Shown here one piece after another: positions 6,477 through 11,519 of a stretch of 11,519 bases of DNA. Position 1 is the stretch's first letter. Each line of letters starts with the position of its first letter. Source of the DNA: Chloroflexota bacterium. GTDB lineage: Bacteria; Chloroflexota; Anaerolineae; Anaerolineales; UBA4823. Below the pieces are notes generated by a model, which was not told the origin of the DNA, did not search any database, and saw nothing but the letters and a program-made list of their open reading frames with translations. The stretch covers positions 1 through 11,519 of the forward strand of contig DAOVXM010000029.1 in assembly GCA_030636125.1 (NCBI GenBank), read 5' to 3'. Both the position numbers and the translations under genes were made by a program.

Positions 6477-6533
6477 ATGTGATTGGCGGTTTTGTGATCA
6501 GTTTTATTCCTAAATTTATACCGCCAATCACAT
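6477..6533 (+). repeat. Inverted repeat 2, upstream of the BMP lipoprotein gene
   Basis: ATGTGATTGGCGGT (6477-6490) and ACCGCCAATCACAT (6520-6533) are perfect 14-bp complements, again with a 29-nt loop. It shares ATnGGCGG with repeat 1, and the differences change on both arms so that pairing is kept. It ends just before an AAAAGGAGGT stretch. Confidence 0.6.
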
Positions 6534-6637
6534 AAAAGGAGGTGGCCTACAAATATCTAAAAAAATATTTATATTGAGTAGTGTTAGGACCACAAATCAT
6601 GTATTACAAACTGAATTTAAATTGGAGGAGTAAACAA

Positions 6638-7738
6638 ATGAAACACAAACTATTATTACTAATCAGTCTATTCATCGTGGCAAGCATGCTTTTGGCTGCC
6701 TGTGGTGGTGGCGCAGAAACCGCGGCGCCCCCAGAGGAAGTTGAAGGGGCTCCGTCAGCTGAAGCAGTAAAAGTGGTTTCTCTGGTGAACGGTGTCCTGG
6801 GAGATAAATCATTCTTCGATTCATCAGAGCGTGGCGTTCGCCAGGCAGAAGATGAATTGAACTACACCGTAAAGACCATCGAGACCGGTGTTGATCCCGC
6901 TACCTGGGAGCCGGGCCTGGAAGATGCAGCCGCCAATGAGGATTATGACATCCTGATTGTGGGCACCTGGCAGTTAGCTGAGTTTCTTCAGAACATCTCC
7001 CCGAAATACCCCGACAAGAAGTTCATGATCTACGATACCAGCGTGGACTATGAGGCTTGTGAAATGTGCGACCATGTTTATTCGGTGCTTTACAAACAGA
7101 ACGAGGGTTCCTATCTGGCTGGTCTCTACGCCGGTTTGATGACCCAGACGGGCATTGAAGGTATGAATGACGATCTGGTCATAGGTGTTGTCGGTGGTCA
7201 GGACATCCCCGTGATCAACGACTTCATCGCTGGCTACAAGCAGGGTGCCGCGGATGCGGGCCTCGATCCGGAATCTGGTGTGATTGTTCAATATGCCGGT
7301 GATTGGAACGATCCGGCCACTGGCAAAGAGATCACCCTGGCCATGTACCAGCAAGGCGCCGACATTGTTTTCAACGTTGCTGGTGGTACAGGCGTTGGGA
7401 TCTTCCAGGCAGCCGAAGAAATGGGTCGTTATGCTATTGGCGTCGATTCGGATCAGGCTACCATTATCGCCGGCACCGATCCCGAGCAGGCAGCGCGCAT
7501 CCTTACTTCGATGCTCAAGAATGTTGATAATAGCCTGTTCCGTGCGCTTAAGATGGCCGAGGAAGGCACCTTACCCTATGGATCAGCTGAGAATTTGGGT
7601 GTAGCTGAAGGTGGTGTTGGTCTGGCAAAGAACCAGTGGTACCTCGAGTTAACACCCGAAGATATCCAAGCTGTCATTGAACAGGCAGAAGCGGACCTGC
7701 TTGCAGGGAAGATTACCGTGGATACCGTGTTCAAGTGA
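6638..7738 (+). CDS. BMP family nucleoside-binding lipoprotein of an ABC importer
   Basis: A 366-residue secreted lipoprotein that captures nucleosides outside the membrane and hands them to the permeases encoded next. A signal peptide (residues 1-21: MKHK, a Leu/Ile-rich core, then SMLLAA) ends at lipobox Cys22, followed by a flexible Gly/Ala/Pro/Glu linker to about 43. The BMP/PnrA-like fold shows DKSFFD (56-61), the GSYLAGLYAG helix (157-166), IGVVGGQDIPVINDFIAGY (182-200), NDPATGKE (224-231), ADIVFNVAGGTGVG (241-254) and AIGVDSDQ (266-273). These blocks surround the nucleoside in known members. The ATG at 6638 is chosen because GGAGGAG lies 7 nt upstream and the signal peptide begins there; an earlier in-frame GTG at 6581 would spoil the signal. 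Cys141 and Cys144 form a CxxC in a loop where relatives I know lack cysteines. Bacillus NupN is the closest named type. Confidence 0.93.
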   Translation: MKHKLLLLISLFIVASMLLAACGGGAETAAPPEEVEGAPSAEAVKVVSLVNGVLGDKSFFDSSERGVRQAEDELNYTVKTIETGVDPATWEPGLEDAAANEDYDILIVGTWQLAEFLQNISPKYPDKKFMIYDTSVDYEACEMCDHVYSVLYKQNEGSYLAGLYAGLMTQTGIEGMNDDLVIGVVGGQDIPVINDFIAGYKQGAADAGLDPESGVIVQYAGDWNDPATGKEITLAMYQQGADIVFNVAGGTGVGIFQAAEEMGRYAIGVDSDQATIIAGTDPEQAARILTSMLKNVDNSLFRALKMAEEGTLPYGSAENLGVAEGGVGLAKNQWYLELTPEDIQAVIEQAEADLLAGKITVDTVFK

Positions 7739-7758
7739 TCTGCTGACTAGCTTGCTTT

Positions 7759-7794
7759 GTGAAGGTAGGCAGCATTTATGATGCCTACCTTCAC
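7759..7794 (+). terminator. Strong hairpin between lipoprotein and ATPase genes
   Basis: GTGAAGGTAGGCA (7759-7771) and TGCCTACCTTCAC (7782-7794) form a perfect 13-bp stem with a 10-nt loop, 20 nt after the lipoprotein stop codon. TCCTTATTTGTTG follows, a weak U-tract. It likely gives partial termination or protects the lipoprotein mRNA, keeping the binding protein more abundant than the transporter core. Confidence 0.6.
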
Positions 7795-7823
7795 TCCTTA
7801 TTTGTTGATTGATCGGAGGTGCG

Positions 7824-9371
7824 ATGACACCACTCATTGAGATGCGCGATATCGTGAAGATCTATCCAAACGGAGTCGTCGCCAACGAAGGCGTTGATTT
7901 CTCTGTGGAAAAGGGTGAAATCCATGCTCTCGTGGGTGAAAACGGTGCTGGCAAAACAACTCTGATGAAAGTTTTGTACGGTTTGGAACAGCCAACTTCG
8001 GGTGAGATCAGCCTGAAGGACCAACCATTAGAAGTGCGCTCCCCGCATGATGCTATTGATCAAGGTATCGGGATGGTGCATCAAAACTTCATGCTGATCC
8101 CCACCTTCACTGTGGCCGAGAATATTGTCTTAGGTGAAGAGCCCACCCGGCGCGGACTGATCCGAAAAGGGAAAGCTGTGCAGGAAACTGAGGGGCTATC
8201 CAATCAATACGGATTAAGAGTCGATGCGAATGCGGTGATTGAGAGCATCAACGTTGGCATGCGCCAGCGAGTCGAAATCTTAAAAACACTCTACCGGGGG
8301 GCGGAAATCCTGATCCTGGATGAGCCTACTGCAGTGCTGACGCCTCAGGAAACGCAAGAGCTTTTCAATGCGGTCCGTTCGCTGGTAGACCAGGGCAAGA
8401 CGGTCATTTTTATCACCCATAAGCTGCGCGAAGTTTTGGAGATTTCAGACCGCGTGACGGTCATGCGGGCGGGGAGGGTTGTTGGCACATTGCCTACCTC
8501 GGAAGCCACGCGTGAGGGCCTTGCCAGTATGATGGTTGGGCGTGAGGTGTTGTTGACGGTCGATAAGCCTCCCAGTGAGCGGGGAGAGGCGGTGTTGAGG
8601 GTTGAAGATCTTTCATACGTATCGGGTGATACAGGTCGCCAGGTGATCAAGCATATTTCTTTTAATGTTTATGCTGGTGAAATCCTGGGCGTTGCAGGTG
8701 TTGAGGGCAATGGACAGACGGAGCTGGTGGAGGTTCTGACCGGTTTACGTCAAGCAACGACGGGGACAGCTTTTATTGATTCAAAGGATATTCTAAATAC
8801 GGATCCACGCAATGTGCGCTTGGCAGGAGTGGCCCATATACCAGAAGACCGCTTGACAAACGGCCTGGCCTTGCTGGGCACGATCGAGGAAAACCTCATT
8901 GTGGACCGCTATTTTAAGCCGCCGTATAGAAAGGGAATTTGGATCGATCAGAAAGCCGTTGTTCAACTTGGGGAAGAATTGATCAAGAAGTATGATATCC
9001 GTACGATTAACGGTCAGGTGCCGGTCGCATCTCTATCCGGGGGTAATATGCAGAAGGTGATCGTGGCGCGTGAATTCTCTTCTAACCCTGAGCTACTGAT
9101 CGCTGCTCAACCTACACGAGGCATTGATGTCGGTGCTACAGAGTTCGTCCGGCAGCAGTTGGTTCAAAAACGCACCAAAGGAACCGCGGTATTACTCGTC
9201 TCTGCTGATCTATCAGAAGTGATGAGTCTATCTGATAGGATTATCGTCATGTATGAGGGAGAGATCTCGGGTGTTTTCCCAGATGCAGCCACCTTGACGG
9301 AAGAAGAGATCGGTCTTTATATGCTTGGGTTGAAGCGTCAGGATGCTGAAGAGATGGAGGCCGTCCTATGA
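7824..9371 (+). CDS. Nucleoside ABC transporter ATP-binding protein (double ABC domain)
   Basis: A 515-residue protein with two fused ATPase domains, the energy unit of the importer on the inner face of the membrane. Domain 1 has Walker A GENGAGKT (38-45), Q-loop Gln87, Walker B LILDEP (163-168) and His199. Its signature reads INVGMRQ (142-148) instead of the usual LSVGxxQ. Domain 2 has a degenerate Walker A (GVEGNGQT, 292-299), an intact signature LSGGNMQ (404-410) and Walker B with Gln in place of Glu (LLIAAQP, 424-430), as is common in sugar/nucleoside double ATPases. The intact ATP site is therefore domain 1 Walker A/B with domain 2 signature; the other site is degenerate on both faces. 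The ATG at 7824 has GGAGGT just upstream (short spacing). Its stop overlaps the next gene by 4 nt (ATGA). NupO-like. Confidence 0.94.
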   Translation: MTPLIEMRDIVKIYPNGVVANEGVDFSVEKGEIHALVGENGAGKTTLMKVLYGLEQPTSGEISLKDQPLEVRSPHDAIDQGIGMVHQNFMLIPTFTVAENIVLGEEPTRRGLIRKGKAVQETEGLSNQYGLRVDANAVIESINVGMRQRVEILKTLYRGAEILILDEPTAVLTPQETQELFNAVRSLVDQGKTVIFITHKLREVLEISDRVTVMRAGRVVGTLPTSEATREGLASMMVGREVLLTVDKPPSERGEAVLRVEDLSYVSGDTGRQVIKHISFNVYAGEILGVAGVEGNGQTELVEVLTGLRQATTGTAFIDSKDILNTDPRNVRLAGVAHIPEDRLTNGLALLGTIEENLIVDRYFKPPYRKGIWIDQKAVVQLGEELIKKYDIRTINGQVPVASLSGGNMQKVIVAREFSSNPELLIAAQPTRGIDVGATEFVRQQLVQKRTKGTAVLLVSADLSEVMSLSDRIIVMYEGEISGVFPDAATLTEEEIGLYMLGLKRQDAEEMEAVL

Positions 9372-10510
9372 AAAAGATATTCCAATCAGCGGCTTTTCGG
9401 GAATTACTGCGAGTGTTGATTGCTATTATTGTGGCGCTGACGATTGGGTTTATCATTACCGTATTGGTGAGTGATGATCCTATAGGGGCCTATAAGGCTT
9501 TTCTATTTGGGCCTCTTTCAAAGCTTAATCGCTTTGGAGATTGGATCGAAGAATCCATCACCTTGATCTTCCTTGGCCTGGCGGTTGCCCTGGTGTTCAA
9601 AGCCGAGCTGTTCAGCCTGGGTCAAGAGGGGCAGATGGTGCTCGGTGCGCTGGTGGCTGGAGCGATTGCCCTTTTTGTACCAGTGCCTGGCTATATCCGC
9701 ATCCCTTTGGCAATACTCGGTGCCATGCTGGCCGGTTTCCTATGGGGGCTTATACCTGGTTATCTCAAGGCTTACCTGAATGCTAATGAAATCGTATCCA
9801 CGTTGATGCTCAATGTCATTGCGCTGAAGACTTACGAATGGCTGCTGACCTATAACATCAAGCCGGAGGATGCCGGATACACGGCTTCTGAGACGTTCTC
9901 AGCCGAAGGAACCATGTCGACTTTCTTTCCACCGATACCATTTTTAGGTGAGTTACGCACGCTCTTTATGAACCAGACCAATATTTCGATCGCAGTTTAT
10001 ATCGTAATAATCGCAACCATTGTGGTTTACTATTTGATGTACCATACGCCATTTGGCTACGAGCTGCGTATGGTAGGCGCCAATATTAAGTTTGCCCGTT
10101 ACGGTGGTGTTAATACTAAGAGGACCATCGTGCTCGCCATGGCGATCAGCGGTATCTTCGCAGGCCTGGCAGGCGCACATCTGGCCAGCGGTATCCATAG
10201 GAAGCTAATTCTCAATATCACATTTGGTCTTGGTTTCGAGGGTATCATCGTCGCCATCCTGGCGCGCAATAACCCCTTGTTGATTCCCTTCACTGGTCTG
10301 GCCTACGGGTATCTACGGGCGGGTGCCAATGTGATGGAACGCACTTCAGATATGTCGCGCGAGATGGTATTGGTTATTCAAGCCATCATTATCTTGCTCG
10401 TTACGGCGGAGAGGATTATGCCCATCATCCAGGAGCGTTTAAGAGTACGTCGTGCTCAGAAATCCGGGGTGCCGCCTGCGGGCGCATCCCCAACGGAAGG
10501 AGGTGACTGA
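9368..10510 (+). CDS. Nucleoside ABC transporter permease, first subunit
   Basis: A 380-residue integral membrane protein of the branched-chain-amino-acid/ribose/nucleoside permease family, which forms half of the membrane channel. Hydrophobic segments lie at about 13-34, 62-80, 89-106, 110-130, 141-160, 205-224, 252-273, 286-312 and 332-347. ANEIVSTLMLNVIA (139-152) is a conserved family helix, and the loop GYELRMVGANIKFARYGGVN (230-249) is the part expected to contact the ATPase. The Pro/Ala/Gly-rich tail (364-380) is soluble. GGAGG stands 7 nt before the ATG, which overlaps the ATPase stop by 4 nt; its own stop overlaps the next start by 1 nt (TGATG). All this indicates one coupled transcript. 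NupP-like; full length. Confidence 0.93.
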   Translation: MKKIFQSAAFRELLRVLIAIIVALTIGFIITVLVSDDPIGAYKAFLFGPLSKLNRFGDWIEESITLIFLGLAVALVFKAELFSLGQEGQMVLGALVAGAIALFVPVPGYIRIPLAILGAMLAGFLWGLIPGYLKAYLNANEIVSTLMLNVIALKTYEWLLTYNIKPEDAGYTASETFSAEGTMSTFFPPIPFLGELRTLFMNQTNISIAVYIVIIATIVVYYLMYHTPFGYELRMVGANIKFARYGGVNTKRTIVLAMAISGIFAGLAGAHLASGIHRKLILNITFGLGFEGIIVAILARNNPLLIPFTGLAYGYLRAGANVMERTSDMSREMVLVIQAIIILLVTAERIMPIIQERLRVRRAQKSGVPPAGASPTEGGD

Positions 10511-11277
10511 TGCCTATTGAGGTCGTTTTACGCGGGATATTAAGTCCCTTGTTCATCGCAAGTATCTTGCGTATCAGCACACCCATCATATTACCTGCTT
10601 TGGGTGGTTTGATATCAGACCTGGCGGGTGTCATCAATATCGCCCTTGAAGGCATCATGCTGGTCGCCGCCTTCACAGGCGTAATTGTCAGCGCTTACAC
10701 ACACAATGTCTGGATCGGTGTGTTTGCCGGTATCGTTGTTGGTATGCTGTATTCGCTCATACTGGCGTTATTCCATCTCTATCTAGACACGGATATCATC
10801 CTGGCGGGTATTGCTCTCAATATCATGGCCCAGGGTGGCACGATCTTTTTGCTCTTCATCCTGACCGGTGATAAGGGCAACTCCTCCACCCTGGCCAGTG
10901 GTGCCGTACCAACGGGGATAATCCCTTTTATCGATAATATCCCCTGGTTAGGTACCATCTTGAGCGGCCACAATATATTTACCTACCTGGCCTTCTTATT
11001 CACCTGGTTGGTCTCCGTCTTCCTGTACAAGACTCCATTAGGTGCACACCTGCGAGCGGTGGGCGAGAATCCCGTCGCTGCTGAGACGGTCGGTATCAAT
11101 GTAAAGCGCACCCAGACCATCGCCATCGCTTTGAGTGGTTTCTTTGCCTCGCTGGGTGGTCTCAGCCTATCCATGGCCTATTTATGGGTTTTTGGCCGGT
11201 TTTTGGCCTTTTTGAGTACCTCAAGGTACATATTCCTGTTCTTGACCACAATTGCAGCGCTACAGCCCACCTTCTGA
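10510..11277 (+). CDS. Nucleoside ABC transporter permease, second subunit, with abnormal truncated C-terminus
   Basis: A 255-residue permease expected to pair with the preceding one. A strong GGAGGT site stands 5 nt before the ATG. Family features are clear to about residue 228: the GVINIALEG hallmark (40-48), membrane segments at about 12-32, 46-64, 67-90, 97-117, 158-172 and 203-222, and the ATPase-contact loop GAHLRAVGENPVAAETVGINVKR (178-200). Relatives are about 300-320 residues and continue with a MTAGRGFIALAA-like block and further membrane helices. Here the text breaks off after LWVFGR: an 11-bp perfect tandem duplication (11187-11208) begins at codon 226, and the last 25-30 residues match nothing in the family. 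No other frame restores the missing block. It is either a disrupted pseudogene, a recombination boundary, or an assembly join. The first 225 residues are secure; function is doubtful. Confidence 0.85.
   Translation: MPIEVVLRGILSPLFIASILRISTPIILPALGGLISDLAGVINIALEGIMLVAAFTGVIVSAYTHNVWIGVFAGIVVGMLYSLILALFHLYLDTDIILAGIALNIMAQGGTIFLLFILTGDKGNSSTLASGAVPTGIIPFIDNIPWLGTILSGHNIFTYLAFLFTWLVSVFLYKTPLGAHLRAVGENPVAAETVGINVKRTQTIAIALSGFFASLGGLSLSMAYLWVFGRFLAFLSTSRYIFLFLTTIAALQPTF
11187..11208 (+). repeat. 11-bp perfect tandem duplication at the permease break
   Basis: GGTTTTTGGCC occurs twice back to back and is followed by TTTTT. It lies exactly where the permease loses similarity to its family. Removing one copy does not restore the conserved sequence. 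Confidence 0.7.
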
Positions 11278-11519
11278 TCGCCTTCTGCTAGAACGTGATC
11301 TTTACAGATACCTCTGGTAATCTAGCATGCTCGGGCCGATCACCGCCGCTCTCTATCATACTGACCTCGAATCCCCCGTCTGGTTTCTCCGCACTTCTAT
11401 TGTTATGGCGTAGGACATTCAGTGCCACAACTTAACCTATTAACCTTTTAATACCGGCCGATAAAAAAGCTCCCGAATCTCTCCGGGAGCACCAAAGCTG
11501 AGATATAAACAATATCATA
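11278..11519. other. Right-edge region with no confident gene
   Basis: After the permease stop the plus strand has no convincing frame. The minus strand has a 46-codon frame from a GTG at 11428 to a stop at 11288, containing FEVSMIESGGDRPEHARLPE; I do not recognise it, and no good ribosome binding site precedes it. A minus-strand frame ending at 11178 (including KVGCSAAIVVKNRNMYLEVL) overlaps the permease tail and could be a gene remnant. Both may be chance. Confidence 0.35.
11463..11490 (-). terminator. Intrinsic terminator for a minus-strand gene right of the window
   Basis: Read on the minus strand, GCTCCCG (11490-11484) pairs perfectly with CGGGAGC (11475-11469) around an 8-nt loop and is followed by TTTTTT (11468-11463), a textbook Rho-independent terminator. 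It implies a minus-strand gene just beyond 11519, converging on the permease. Confidence 0.8.

Larger units (their letters stand above)
6386..6637 (+). promoter_or_regulatory. Leader and intergenic region before the BMP lipoprotein gene
   Basis: Besides the two hairpins, it holds an isolated strong Shine-Dalgarno-like AAAAGGAGGTG (6535-6544) with no start codon at a proper distance, and a TATATT box (6570-6575) without a good -35. The true ribosome binding site, GGAGGAG at 6624-6630, lies 7 nt before the ATG at 6638. No purine riboswitch core was recognised. Confidence 0.4.

Noticed and set aside
6477..6545. Purine or preQ1 riboswitch before the nucleoside transporter
   Set aside because: The position is suggestive, but I could not find the conserved three-way-junction core and kissing loops of purine riboswitches or the preQ1 core; the two copies look like simple hairpins.
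11187..11277. Simple frameshift explaining the short second permease
   Set aside because: Removing one copy of the 11-bp duplication or reading either other frame does not yield the expected conserved block, so a plain frameshift does not account for the loss.

Overview
The window looks like an accessory stretch of a bacterial chromosome, most plausibly from the Chloroflexi (Anaerolineae) or a similar lineage. That placement is an inference from gene style: a short lipoprotein signal ending in LLAAC followed by a Gly/Ala/Pro/Glu-rich linker, GGAG-type ribosome binding sites and moderate GC. No rRNA, tRNA or CRISPR array was seen.

Layout. (1) Positions 1-512, plus strand: the 3' part of an AbiEii/AbiGii-type nucleotidyltransferase gene whose start, and any antitoxin partner, lies left of the window. 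(2) Positions 669-4075, minus strand: a tight three-gene operon read right to left, encoding a mandelate racemase/muconate lactonizing enzyme (enolase superfamily) and then two different octopine/nopaline-dehydrogenase-family proteins. A perfect extended -10 at 4302-4310 would give it a leader of about 220 nt, which carries a 13-bp inverted repeat and two smaller hairpins. (3) Positions 4353-4832, minus strand: a small membrane methyltransferase of the isoprenylcysteine carboxyl methyltransferase type. (4) Positions 4833-5431: a 600-bp gap with a CRP-like palindrome, a terminator-like hairpin and candidate promoters. (5) Positions 5432-11277, plus strand: a nucleoside hydrolase followed by a complete-looking BMP-type nucleoside ABC importer gene set (lipoprotein, double ATPase, two permeases). 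The last permease loses its conserved C-terminus at about 11190, where an 11-bp tandem duplication and unrelated sequence begin. (6) Positions 11278-11519: no confident gene; a minus-strand intrinsic terminator at 11463-11490 points to a minus-strand transcript entering from the right.

How the genes work together. The plus-strand cluster makes sense as nucleoside scavenging: the lipoprotein captures nucleosides, the ATPase and permeases import them, and the hydrolase splits them into base and sugar. Two related long hairpins lie between the hydrolase and the lipoprotein gene, and a strong hairpin lies between the lipoprotein and ATPase genes, so transcript level is probably set at these junctions. 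The minus-strand operon is the least familiar part: one enolase-superfamily enzyme with two translationally linked opine-dehydrogenase-like enzymes suggests an uncharacterised pathway for an opine-like or N-substituted amino-acid compound. Its substrate cannot be read from the sequence.
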